Made by a program: the position numbers and the translations under genes
Origin: Streptomyces sp. WAC05374
Lineage (GTDB): Bacteria > Actinomycetota > Actinomycetes > Streptomycetales > Streptomycetaceae
Length of the DNA: 64,000 nucleotides
Assembly (NCBI RefSeq): GCF_004353505.1
Contig: NZ_SMNQ01000004.1
Span: 363,196 to 427,195 of the forward strand
Direction: 5' to 3'
The notes under the pieces: model-generated
Told to the model about the DNA's origin: nothing
The model's input: the letters and a program-made list of their open reading frames with translations, nothing else
Databases searched by the model: none
In this document: piece after piece, positions 34,489 to 42,583 of the stretch
Layout: each line of letters opens with the position of its first letter
Numbering within the stretch: the stretch's first letter is position 1

Positions 34489-34592
34489 CCGTACCTCCAG
34501 TCAACGACCGTCCGCGCAGCCTAACTTCGCGGGCAGCCCCCCGCCAGGACCGCCTCTGGCCACGTTTCGCTCCCCCGCTACCATGCGCGCCC

Positions 34593-35360
34593 ATGTATGA
34601 AGACCTGCTCAACATCGTGCTCGGTGTCATCGCCACCGGAGTCAGCGCGTCGCTCGGCTGGCTGGCCCGCACCGCCCTGTGGCGCCGCGGGCTCCGCCGC
34701 AAGCAGGCGTTCTTCGGGCTGCCGGGGAACGCCGAATGCGTGCTGGTGGTCAACCGCGACGCGGGCAGCGACGGCGCGGTGCGCCGCTACGACGTCTTCG
34801 CGCTCCTCGAACTGGCGGCCCTCATCAAGGACTGCGGCTCGCACGCGCGGATCGTGCCGCACGACGCCACCCAGCAGGGCTTCGGCGAGCGAACCGAGTT
34901 CTGCCTCGGTGGACCGTATTCCAACCGGCGGACGGCCGCGCATCTGGCCACCCTGCTGCCGGGCGTCGACGTCAACGTGGACGTGGAGCCGGGCCCCGAC
35001 CGCGGCGCGTTCACGATCGGCGCCGAGCGCTACCGGGAGGACGGGGGATCGTCCGAGTACGTCATACTCGCCAGGCTCACCGCCGGTGAGGGCGCGCGGC
35101 CCGTGTTCCTCTTCTGCGGCCAGCGCGCGATCACCAACCAGGCGGCCACCCGCTACCTGGTCCGGCACCACGAGAAGCTGGCCCGGAAGTACGGGACCGA
35201 CGGCTCGTTCGTGCTGCTGCTGAAGGTGGTGAACTCGCAGGCGTACGGCCCCGACGTCGTGGAGCTGGTCGCGGACGTGACCCGGGCCGCACTGTCACCG
35301 GCGCCACAGGCCGAGGCGCGGACCGATCCGGCACAGCCGGAAATTTCCGGCGCCCCCTAG
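34593..35360 (+). CDS. Membrane-anchored protein of unknown function
   Basis: I do not recognise this protein. It has 255 residues, with one hydrophobic helix at about 5-25 (LLNIVLGVIATGVSASLGWL), then basic RRGLRRKQ and a globular cytoplasmic domain. That domain has alternating strands and helices (ECVLVVNRDA, YVILARLTAG, PVFLFCGQRAITNQAATRYLV) and may be a nucleotide-like fold, but no known motif is visible. The last 25 residues are disordered. No ribosome site precedes the ATG; TACCAT nine bases before it could be a -10 of a leaderless transcript. It diverges from the gamma-glutamyltransferase gene. Confidence 0.7.
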   Translation: MYEDLLNIVLGVIATGVSASLGWLARTALWRRGLRRKQAFFGLPGNAECVLVVNRDAGSDGAVRRYDVFALLELAALIKDCGSHARIVPHDATQQGFGERTEFCLGGPYSNRRTAAHLATLLPGVDVNVDVEPGPDRGAFTIGAERYREDGGSSEYVILARLTAGEGARPVFLFCGQRAITNQAATRYLVRHHEKLARKYGTDGSFVLLLKVVNSQAYGPDVVELVADVTRAALSPAPQAEARTDPAQPEISGAP

Positions 35361-35423
35361 GCAACCCGCACCCTCCGACGCCCCTCTCACCTGGGGACGA
35401 AAGAACGCATCGGAGGTTTCCAG

Positions 35424-36608
35424 TTGAGCCGCACACGCCCGCGCAGCCCCTTCCGCACCGCCGCCCTGGCCGGCACCGCGGTCCTCGCCGCGGCCGCCCT
35501 GACCGCGTGCTCGGGCGGTTCGGGCCCCGCGAAGGCCGACGAGAAGGGCACCAAGCCGGACACCCGGATCTCGGTGAACCTCACCGGCAAGCAGGCGAAG
35601 GCCGGTGAGCCGGTGAAGGTGACCCTCGCCGAGGGCAAACTCCAGCAGGTCACCGTGACCGACTCCAAGGGCGCCACGCTCGACGGCACGGTCTCCGGCG
35701 ACGGCCTGACCTGGACCTCCGCCCGCAAGGCCGCCCCCGGCACGGGCTACACCGTCGAGGCGCGCACCACGGACGGCGGCACCGCCACGGCGGACTTCGC
35801 CACGGCCGCGCCCGAGAAGGTGAACAAGCTCACGCTGGCCCCCGGCAAGAACAGCACGGTCGGCATCGCCCACCCGCTGTCGATCGTCTTCGACCACCCG
35901 GTCAAGAACAAGGCCGAGGTGGAGAAGCACCTCAAGGTGACGACGTCGAACAACACGGTCGGCTCGTGGGGCTGGATGCAGGACTGGTCGGGCAAGGACC
36001 GGGTCGACTGGCGGCCGGAGAAGTACTGGAAGCCCGGCACCAAGGTCACCCTCCGGGCCGAGCTGAACGGCGTCGACTCGGGCGAGGCCGGCGGCTGGTT
36101 CGTACGGGACTACACGACCGACGTGACCATAGGGAAGAACCAGGTGGTCAAGGCCGACCTGGACAACCACCGGCTGAAGCTGCTGCAGGACGGCCAGGAG
36201 ATCAAGGACATCCCCATGTCGGGCGGCACGCCGGGCGGCGACAAGGCGTCGTGGCGCGGCAAGACCGTGCTGATGTCGAAGGAGGGCACGATCAACATGC
36301 GCTCCGAGACGGTCGGCCTGGGTGACGCGTACGACAAGATGGTCGACTACTCGATGCGGCTGACCTGGTCCGGGATGTACGCGCACGCCGCGCCCTGGAA
36401 CGCCCGGTACATGGGCAGCGCCAACAAGAGCTCCGGCTGCATCGGCATGGACACCCCGGACGCCCGGTGGGTGTACGACCAGGTGCAGGTGGGCGACCCC
36501 TTCGAGGTGGAGGGCGCCGACGCCAAGGGCACGCAGGCGCTGAACAACGGGTACGGCGAGTGGAACCTGTCGTGGGCGGAGTGGCAGGCGAAGAGCGCCC
36601 TGCGCTGA
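35424..36608 (+). CDS. L,D-transpeptidase lipoprotein with Ig-like domains
   Basis: This 394-residue cell-wall enzyme resembles mycobacterial LdtMt2 and would make 3-3 crosslinks in peptidoglycan. It has a lipoprotein signal with lipobox LTAC (Cys29), two Ig-like domains (about 45-130 and 130-240) and a YkuD catalytic domain (about 245-375). Cys339 in SSGCIGM and His321 in YAHAAPWN are 18 residues apart as in LdtMt2. Unusually, the SHGC motif has become SSGC. The TTG at 35424 is chosen because GGAGG lies seven bases upstream and the signal peptide starts there. The catalytic residues remain, so it is probably active. Confidence 0.9.
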   Translation: MSRTRPRSPFRTAALAGTAVLAAAALTACSGGSGPAKADEKGTKPDTRISVNLTGKQAKAGEPVKVTLAEGKLQQVTVTDSKGATLDGTVSGDGLTWTSARKAAPGTGYTVEARTTDGGTATADFATAAPEKVNKLTLAPGKNSTVGIAHPLSIVFDHPVKNKAEVEKHLKVTTSNNTVGSWGWMQDWSGKDRVDWRPEKYWKPGTKVTLRAELNGVDSGEAGGWFVRDYTTDVTIGKNQVVKADLDNHRLKLLQDGQEIKDIPMSGGTPGGDKASWRGKTVLMSKEGTINMRSETVGLGDAYDKMVDYSMRLTWSGMYAHAAPWNARYMGSANKSSGCIGMDTPDARWVYDQVQVGDPFEVEGADAKGTQALNNGYGEWNLSWAEWQAKSALR

Positions 36609-36627
36609 CGCCTGGGCACGAGGCTCG

Positions 36628-36690
36628 TTGACACGACGTCCAACAATCGTTACCGGCACGTAACTTACTGATGGGTTACCTCCGGTAAGG
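36628..36690 (+). promoter_or_regulatory. Promoter region with nested GTTAC/GTAAC repeats
   Basis: TTGACA at 36628-36633 is a consensus -35, followed after 17 bases by a weaker TACCGG. Downstream, short inverted repeats overlap: GTTAC-N6-GTAAC, then GTAAC-N10-GTTAC, then TTACC-TCC-GGTAA. These lie in the leader of the S15-type hydrolase and probably bind a regulator. Confidence 0.4.
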
Positions 36691-36749
36691 CCCCCATGGT
36701 TTCCTTCGGTTCACCTTTCAAGCGTGACCGGCGAATGGGGGAACGAACC

Positions 36750-38336
36750 GTGGGAAAGCCGCGCACAGCCCTGCGTACGACGACGACCGGTGCCGTCTCG
36801 GCCGCCCTGCTGGCCGGGACGGCCCTGGGCTTCGCCCCGCCCGCCGCCGCCACCGGCACGGACACGGTCATGACCGGCGGTATACGGTTCGTCGACATCA
36901 CCGGCGACGGCGGCACCGTCCTGAAGGCCAACGTCGTCACCCCGGCGGACTCCGACGGCACCCGCCGCTACCCCGTGATCGTGCTGCCGACGAGCTGGTC
37001 CATGCCGCAGGTCGAGTACCTCGCCCAGGCCCGGAAGCTCGCCGACTCCGGCTACGTGGTCGTCAGCTACAACTCGCGCGGCTTCTGGCAGTCCGGCGGC
37101 CACATCGAGGTCGCCGGCCCGGCGGACGTCGCCGACGCCTCCAAGGTCATCGACTGGGCCCTGGCCCACACCCCCGCCGACCCCCAGCGGGTCGGCATGG
37201 CGGGCGTCAGCTACGGCGCGGGCATCAGCCTGCTCGCCGCCGGTCACGACAAGCGCGTCCGGGCCGTCGTCGCGATGAGCGGCTGGGCCGACCTCATCGA
37301 CTCCATCTACAGCGGCCGCACCCAGCACCTCCAGGCGGCCGCGATGCTCGGCGGCACCGGCTACCTCACCGGCCGCCCGAGCCCCGAACTCCAGCAGACC
37401 CTGAAGGACTTCCTCGCCTCCAACCTGGACAAGGAGGAGGAGATGATCGCGTGGGGCGCCAAGCGCTCCCCCGCCTTCGCGCTCGACCGGATCAACGCGG
37501 GCGGCGCCGCCATCATGCTCGGCAACGCCTGGGGCGACACCATCTTCCCGCCCAACCAGTACGCCTCCTTCTACGAGAAGCTCACCGGCCCCAAGCGCCT
37601 GGAACTGCGGCCCGGCGACCACGCCACCGCCGAGGCGACCGGCCTGCTCGGCCTGCCCAACGACACCTGGACCAACGCCCACCGCTGGTTCGACCACCAC
37701 CTCAAGGGCGCGGACAACGGCATCGACCGCGAGCAGCCGGTCCAGCTCGCGTCCCGCTCCTCCAGCGGCTACGAGGGCTACCCCGACTGGAAGTCGGTCG
37801 GCGCCACCCAGCGGAAGATCGCCCTCGCCGACGAGCGGAAGGTGTACGCGAACGTCGACTCGGGCGCCAACGGCGGCATCGTGATGCTCTCCAACACCCT
37901 CGACCAGTTCCTGAAGCTGCCGCCCATGGCCTCCATCCCCCTGCTCCCCCGCTCCTTCGCGGCCGTCTGGCAGTCCGAGCGGTACGGCTCCCCGCAGCGC
38001 GTGCGGGGCACGGCGAAGCTGCACACCACGGTCACCAGCACCGCGTCGAGCGGCACCCTCGTCGCGTACCTCTACGACGTGGGCCCGCTCGGCGTCGGCA
38101 AGCTGGTCAGCAACGCCCCGTACACCTTCCACGGCAAGACGCCGGGGCGGCCGTTCAGCGTGGACCTGGAGCTGTTCTCCACCGCCTACGACGTCCCGGC
38201 CGGCCACCGGCTCGCCCTGGTCGTCGACACCGTCGACCCGCTGTACATCGAGCACAACCCGTCCGGCGCGCGGCTGACCTTCTCCTCGCCGTCGTCCGAC
38301 CCGTCGTACGTGTCGGTGCCGCTGCGCGAGGAGTGA
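36750..38336 (+). CDS. Secreted S15/CocE-type alpha/beta hydrolase (Xaa-Pro peptidase-like)
   Basis: This 528-residue exported serine hydrolase has a signal peptide (1 to about 36, ending PPAAATG), an alpha/beta-hydrolase core (about 45-330) and a C-terminal jelly-roll domain (about 380-528), the layout of Xaa-Pro dipeptidyl-peptidases and CocE esterases. The nucleophile is Ser154 in AGVSYGAGI; the acid is probably Asp in GNAWGDTIFPPN, and the base His in RPGDHATAEA. The GTG at 36750 is preferred because GGGGGAAC precedes it and the signal peptide begins there; the frame opens 54 bases earlier. Whether it is a peptidase or esterase is open. Confidence 0.85.
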   Translation: MGKPRTALRTTTTGAVSAALLAGTALGFAPPAAATGTDTVMTGGIRFVDITGDGGTVLKANVVTPADSDGTRRYPVIVLPTSWSMPQVEYLAQARKLADSGYVVVSYNSRGFWQSGGHIEVAGPADVADASKVIDWALAHTPADPQRVGMAGVSYGAGISLLAAGHDKRVRAVVAMSGWADLIDSIYSGRTQHLQAAAMLGGTGYLTGRPSPELQQTLKDFLASNLDKEEEMIAWGAKRSPAFALDRINAGGAAIMLGNAWGDTIFPPNQYASFYEKLTGPKRLELRPGDHATAEATGLLGLPNDTWTNAHRWFDHHLKGADNGIDREQPVQLASRSSSGYEGYPDWKSVGATQRKIALADERKVYANVDSGANGGIVMLSNTLDQFLKLPPMASIPLLPRSFAAVWQSERYGSPQRVRGTAKLHTTVTSTASSGTLVAYLYDVGPLGVGKLVSNAPYTFHGKTPGRPFSVDLELFSTAYDVPAGHRLALVVDTVDPLYIEHNPSGARLTFSSPSSDPSYVSVPLREE

Positions 38337-38552
38337 TCTCCGGCCGCCGCCGGTCGGGCCTGGCTCATCGGGTCCGCCGGCACCCGTCCCGGAGCGGCGT
38401 CACGCGGCTCGATCAACGGATCGACGGCCATACGCTGCCCTGCCCCCTTCTCAGCCGTGACGAGGTCAGCGCAAACTATCCAGCCCGGAAAGGGACTTCA
38501 GCTCCCCGACACGCATAAAGGGGGCATAAGCCGTATTTACCACCTGGAGCGG

Positions 38553-38993
38553 CTACCCCTCGGCGGCTTCCGCGTACACCTGGGAGAGCTCGGGGGAGCC
38601 GCTGATCGCCCAGTCCAGTCCGGCCTCGACGACGTGGATCTCCCGGCCCGAGACCAGCCGGACGACCGGGTGACCGCCCGGTGTCAGGTGCCAGTGCGCG
38701 CCGGGCACCGTCCGTACGATGACCGTACCGAGGTACAGACCCGCGTCGTTGCCCAGCCAGGGCAGCTCCTCGGGGTCGTCCCGCCAGCGGGGCGGGAGCT
38801 GGTCGATCGCCTCCAAGGACCGCGGCGTGTCGTCCAGTTGCACCCCGTACTCCTGGACCCGGGCGCGCAGCAGGTCGCACTCGGCGAGCATGTCCGCCAC
38901 GCCCTCCGGGTCGCTCTCGGCGGCGGCGCGCGGGACCGCGGACCGCCCGTCACCGTGCCGCTTGCGCCAGGCGTCCAGGAAAGGGATGTTCAT
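38553..38993 (-). CDS. Conserved streptomycete protein, function unknown (DUF6278-like)
   Basis: This small cytoplasmic protein of 146 residues begins MNIPFLDAWRKRHG, which I associate with a conserved actinobacterial family of unknown function (DUF6278, from memory). A middle segment (LPPRWRDDPEELPWLGNDAGLYLGTVIV) and a C-terminal LVSGREIHVVEAG make a mixed alpha/beta domain. No catalytic motif is visible. It converges on the S15-type hydrolase across about 215 bp, which contains an AT-richer stretch (38505-38540) but nothing I can assign. The gene itself looks real from codon use and position. Confidence 0.7.
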   Translation of the reverse strand: MNIPFLDAWRKRHGDGRSAVPRAAAESDPEGVADMLAECDLLRARVQEYGVQLDDTPRSLEAIDQLPPRWRDDPEELPWLGNDAGLYLGTVIVRTVPGAHWHLTPGGHPVVRLVSGREIHVVEAGLDWAISGSPELSQVYAEAAEG

Positions 38994-39041
38994 ACCGCCC
39001 AGCGTCGCACCGAACCCACCGGACGCACTACAGGGCGCGCG

Positions 39042-39821
39042 CTAGACGTCCAGGTCGACGACGACCGGGGCGTGGTCGGAGGCGCCCTTGCCCTTGCGCT
39101 CCTCGCGGTCGACGTAGGCGTCCGTGACCGCGCCGGCGAACGGCTTGTTGCCGTACACCAGGTCGATGCGCATGCCCCGGTTCTTGGGGAAGCAGAGCTG
39201 GCGGTAGTCCCAGTAGGTGAACGGGTGGTCGTACTTCAGCGGGCGCGGCACCACGTCGGACAGCCCGGCGTCGCGCAGCCCCGCGAGCGCTGCGCGCTCG
39301 GGCTCGGTGACGTGCGTCGAGCCCTCGAACAGGGCGCGGTCGAAGACGTCGTCGTCGGTCGGCGCGATGTTGAAGTCGCCGAGCACCGCGAAGGGGCGGG
39401 TGCCCGCCGCGTCCTCGGCGACCGCGTCCTTGAGCGCCTCCAGCCAGCGCAGCTTGTAGGCGTAGTGCTCGTGCGCCACCTCACGGCCGTTCGGCACGTA
39501 CACCGACCAGACACGGGCCGGGCCGCAGGTCGCGGAGATGGCCCGCGGTTCGGCGACGCCGTCGTACTCCGGGCCGCCCGGCAGGCCGTGGACGACGTCC
39601 TCCAGGCCGACGCGGGAGACCAGGGCCACGCCGTTCCACCGGCCGGTGGCGTGCACCGACGACTGGTACCCCAGCTCGCGCAGCTCGTCGGTGGGGAACT
39701 GCTCCGCGGTGCACTTGGTCTCCTGGATGCACAGCACGTCCGTGCCGCTGCTCTCCAGCCAGGCCAGCAGCCGGGGCAGCCGGGCGGTGATCGAATTGAC
39801 GTTCCAGGTGGCGATGCGCAT
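39042..39821 (-). CDS. xthA: Exodeoxyribonuclease III
   Basis: This 259-residue magnesium-dependent DNA repair enzyme acts as AP endonuclease and 3'-5' exonuclease. It starts MRIATWNVNSITARL, and key residues are seen in CIQETKC (metal-binding Glu near 34), FAVLGDFNIAPTDDD (Asp/Asn near 150) and KGASDHAPVVVDL (Asp-His near the C-terminus). Length is normal. It lies 48 bases beyond the DUF6278-like start and just before the metallo-hydrolase gene, so these may share transcripts, but no overlap supports this. The call is firm. Confidence 0.95.
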   Translation of the reverse strand: MRIATWNVNSITARLPRLLAWLESSGTDVLCIQETKCTAEQFPTDELRELGYQSSVHATGRWNGVALVSRVGLEDVVHGLPGGPEYDGVAEPRAISATCGPARVWSVYVPNGREVAHEHYAYKLRWLEALKDAVAEDAAGTRPFAVLGDFNIAPTDDDVFDRALFEGSTHVTEPERAALAGLRDAGLSDVVPRPLKYDHPFTYWDYRQLCFPKNRGMRIDLVYGNKPFAGAVTDAYVDREERKGKGASDHAPVVVDLDV

Positions 39822-39851
39822 GCCCCACAGCCTAATGGGGCCCTGTGACAG

Positions 39852-40484
39852 TCAGACCTCCGTCGCGTCGCCGGGCGTCAGCCGTCCGTGGTCCGTGCCG
39901 CCCAGGGCGCCGATCTGGCGGTCGTAGATGGGCCGGGCCAGGTCGGTGAGGAGCGCGTCGTGGATGTCGATGGCCCGCCGCGGGCCGACCTCTCGCACGT
40001 AGTCGATGACTTCGGAGATCTTGCTCCAGGGGGCCATCACCGGGAGCATCAGGGTGTCCACGGGCTGGTCGGGGACGGTGAGCGCGTCGCCGGGGTGGAA
40101 GACGGCCCCGTCGACGAGGAAGCCGATGTTGGTGATCCGGGGGATGTCCGGGTGGATCACGGCGTGCAGTTCCCCGTGCGCCTGGACGTCGAAGCCGGCC
40201 GCGGTGAAGGTGTCGCCGTGGCCGACCGTGCGGACCCGGCCGGGGAAGGCCGCCGAGATCTTCTCCGCGACGCTGCGCAGCGTCCAGATCTCGGCGCCCG
40301 GGTCGGCCTCCAGGGCGGCCCGCAGCCGCCCCTCGTCGAAGTGGTCGGGGTGCTCGTGGGTGACGAGGATCGCGTCGGCGCCGAGCGCGGCGTCCGGCTC
40401 GCTGAATCCGCCGGGGTCGACGACGAGCGTGCGCCCGTCCTTCTCCAGCCGCACGCACGCGTGGGACTTCTTGATCAGCTTCAT
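39852..40484 (-). CDS. Metallo-beta-lactamase-fold hydrolase (UlaG-like)
   Basis: This 210-residue cytoplasmic metal hydrolase has the HxHxDH motif in LVTHEHPDHFDEG near residue 44, further ligands in GELHAVIH and VFHPGDAL, and a C-terminal AIDIHDALL. It belongs to the compact UlaG/L-ascorbate-6-phosphate-lactonase-like group rather than true beta-lactamases. The ATG follows GGAGG by about nine bases. It begins 23 bases after the stop of the PcaD-PcaC gene on the same strand, so the two may be co-transcribed. The substrate is unknown. Confidence 0.87.
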   Translation of the reverse strand: MKLIKKSHACVRLEKDGRTLVVDPGGFSEPDAALGADAILVTHEHPDHFDEGRLRAALEADPGAEIWTLRSVAEKISAAFPGRVRTVGHGDTFTAAGFDVQAHGELHAVIHPDIPRITNIGFLVDGAVFHPGDALTVPDQPVDTLMLPVMAPWSKISEVIDYVREVGPRRAIDIHDALLTDLARPIYDRQIGALGGTDHGRLTPGDATEV

Positions 40485-40507
40485 GGAGGCATCCTCCCCC
40501 GGTCGGG

Positions 40508-41980
40508 TCACACTTCCGGTGTGGTCTCCTCCAGGATGACCTTCCGGGCGACCCGGAACGCCGAGTTGGCGGCCGGGACGCCGCAGTAGATGGCCGTCTG
40601 GAGGAGCACTTCCCGGATCTCGGCGGGCGAGAGGCCGTTGCGGAGGGCGGCGCGGGTGTGGAAGGCGAGCTCGTCCAGGTGGCCGCCGGCGACCAGGGCG
40701 GTCAGGGTGACGGCGCTGCGGGTGCGGCGGTCCAGGCCGTCGCGGGTCCAGACCTCGCCCCAGGCATACCGGGTGATCAGCTCCTGGAAGTCGCCGGTGA
40801 AGTCGTCGGCGCCGGCCATGGCCCGGTCGACGTGGGCGTCGCCCAGCACCTCGCGGCGCACCTTCATGCCCGCGTCGTACGGGTCGGGCCGGCCGGCCGG
40901 TTCGGCGGCGGGCGCGGGGGCGGGAGCGACGGGCCCGGCGACGTGGGCCGCGACGGACGGGACGGCACCGGGCGGCACGGCACCGGGCGGGACGATGCCG
41001 GGCGGGACGATGCCGGGCGGGACGATGCCGGGCGGGACGGCGCCGGGCACGGGGGCGGCGGTGTCGGGGGCCGGCGCGGGCGGGACGGCGACCTGCGGGG
41101 CGACGGGGGCGGCGATGGCGGGCACCACGGGCGGCGCGGCGAGGGCGGTCATCCCGGTCGAGGAGTCGGACACCGCCTGCCAGCTCGTGGAGAAGTGCCG
41201 TACGAGCAGGTCGGTCACCGCGGCCGGCTGCTCCACGGGCGCGAGGTGGGACGCGCCGGGCACGACGGCGAGGCGGGCGTCGGGGATGCCGGCCACCAGG
41301 TGGCGCGCCTCGGCGGGGCCGGTGACGCGGTCCTCGGAGCCGACCAGGACGAGGGTGGGGACGCCCACGCGGCCGAGGTCGGCGCGGACGTCGAAGGCGG
41401 CGAGCGCCTCGCAGGCGGCGACGTAGCAGCCGGCGTCGGTCGTACGGACCATCTGCACGGCCCACTCGACGATCGCGGGCTGGGCGGCGGCGAAGCCGGG
41501 CGTGAACCAGCGCTCGGGCGCGGTGCGGGCCATCGGGTCGAGGCCGTTGGTGCGGACGATCACCCCGCGCTGGCGGAACTCGTCCGCGGTGCCGAAGCGG
41601 GGCGAGGAGGCGATCAGGGCCAGCGAGGCGAGCCGGTGGGGCGCGCGCAGCGCCAGGTCGGTGCCGACGGCCCCGCCGATGGAACAGCCGGCGTACCCGA
41701 AGCGCTGGACGCCCAGCTCGTCGAGGGTGGCGAGCAGCCGGTCGGTGAGCTCGCCGACGGAGGTGGCGGGGTGCGCCGGGGCCCCGCCGTGACCGGGCAG
41801 GTCGAACCGGATGACCCGCCACTGACGCACCAGCTCGGGTATCTGCCGGTCCCACATGTGCCAGGTGGTGCCCAGTGAGGGCCCCAGGATCAGGACGGGG
41901 GCGTCCTCGGGGCCGTCGGACCGGTACTGGAGGGTCATGGGCGCTGCGGGCTGCGGTTCGGTCGTCTGCGTCTGGCTCAC
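40508..41980 (-). CDS. pcaL: Fused 3-oxoadipate enol-lactonase / 4-carboxymuconolactone decarboxylase
   Basis: This 490-residue bifunctional protein covers two steps of the protocatechuate branch of the beta-ketoadipate pathway. Residues 15-270 are an alpha/beta hydrolase (PcaD) with the nucleophile in YAGCSIGGAVG, Asp in LVGSEDRVTGP and His in PGASHLAPVEQP. Residues about 360-490 are the small decarboxylase (PcaC). They are joined by a long proline-rich linker of about 85 residues containing repeated VPPGI units. The GTG start follows GGAG. In related genomes this gene sits in a pca operon; here no other pca gene is nearby, so its pathway role is uncertain. Confidence 0.87.
   Translation of the reverse strand: MSQTQTTEPQPAAPMTLQYRSDGPEDAPVLILGPSLGTTWHMWDRQIPELVRQWRVIRFDLPGHGGAPAHPATSVGELTDRLLATLDELGVQRFGYAGCSIGGAVGTDLALRAPHRLASLALIASSPRFGTADEFRQRGVIVRTNGLDPMARTAPERWFTPGFAAAQPAIVEWAVQMVRTTDAGCYVAACEALAAFDVRADLGRVGVPTLVLVGSEDRVTGPAEARHLVAGIPDARLAVVPGASHLAPVEQPAAVTDLLVRHFSTSWQAVSDSSTGMTALAAPPVVPAIAAPVAPQVAVPPAPAPDTAAPVPGAVPPGIVPPGIVPPGIVPPGAVPPGAVPSVAAHVAGPVAPAPAPAAEPAGRPDPYDAGMKVRREVLGDAHVDRAMAGADDFTGDFQELITRYAWGEVWTRDGLDRRTRSAVTLTALVAGGHLDELAFHTRAALRNGLSPAEIREVLLQTAIYCGVPAANSAFRVARKVILEETTPEV
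40964..41038 (-). repeat. 15-bp tandem repeat in the PcaD-PcaC linker
   Basis: Five 15-base units (from 40964, 40979, 40994, 41009 and 41024) lie in frame within the linker and encode repeated Val-Pro-Pro-Gly-Ile/Ala. Three consecutive units are identical. Length changes would keep the frame. Confidence 0.85.
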
Positions 41981-42017
41981 TCGCTCCAGGGTAGCGAGCG
42001 GAACCGGCCCCGCCCGG

Positions 42018-42581
42018 TCAGGGGGTGGCGGTGGAGACGACGTAGACGCGTGGGGCGGCGGGGTCGCTGAGGTCGACGGTGATGTCGCGGGTGGGGCGGG
42101 GGTCCTTCTGGCGGTGGGTGGTGGCCGACCAGTCGCGGTCGGCCGGGAAGGTCCAGCCGACGGTGCGGGCGTCGCGTTCGCCGATGGTGACGTCCTGGGC
42201 GTCGAGGGCGGCGCGGCTGGTTCCGACGTCGTTGAGGAAGTCGTCCAGCCCGGTGCCGGTGGTGGTGAACTCGACGTACAGCCTGCTGGTCTTCCAGTTG
42301 CTCGTCTCGAAGTAGGCGACCTCGGTGGAGCCGGACGGGATCGGCACCTCGAAGACGCGGCGCTTCATCTTGGAGGGCCAACTGTCCTGGAGGCCGGTGA
42401 CGGAGGACTCGGCCTCCTTGTCGCGGCCGCTGGCGCGGGACTGCTGGGCGGAGATGACCAGGTAGCCGGCCGGGATGCCGATGAGCAGCACGATGACGAC
42501 GGCGGTCAGGAATCGGCGGCGGATCATGCGCCGCCGCTCCTCCGGGGAGGCGGGCTGGTTCAGCACGGAGATCGCTGACAT
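42018..42581 (-). CDS. Single-pass membrane protein of unknown function
   Basis: I do not recognise a named family. The 187-residue protein has a short cytoplasmic start, one membrane helix at about 22-42 (FLTAVVIVLLIGIPAGYLVI) and an extracellular domain with several beta strands (VFEVPIPSGSTEVAYFETSNW, RLYVEFTTTGTGLDDFL). It starts only two bases after the stop of the ROK kinase gene, so it is translationally coupled to it, which links it to sugar uptake or sensing. AGGAA lies nine bases before the ATG. Confidence 0.75.
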   Translation of the reverse strand: MSAISVLNQPASPEERRRMIRRRFLTAVVIVLLIGIPAGYLVISAQQSRASGRDKEAESSVTGLQDSWPSKMKRRVFEVPIPSGSTEVAYFETSNWKTSRLYVEFTTTGTGLDDFLNDVGTSRAALDAQDVTIGERDARTVGWTFPADRDWSATTHRQKDPRPTRDITVDLSDPAAPRVYVVSTATP

Positions 42582-42583
42582 GA

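Noticed and set aside
38337..38552. Possible small RNA or extra gene in the gap after the S15-type hydrolase
   Set aside because: The stretch is a little AT-richer, but I found no promoter-terminator pair, no strong hairpin and no convincing reading frame.
40964..41038. CRISPR-like regular repeat
   Set aside because: The units are contiguous 15-bp copies without spacers, in frame, and encode a Pro-rich linker.
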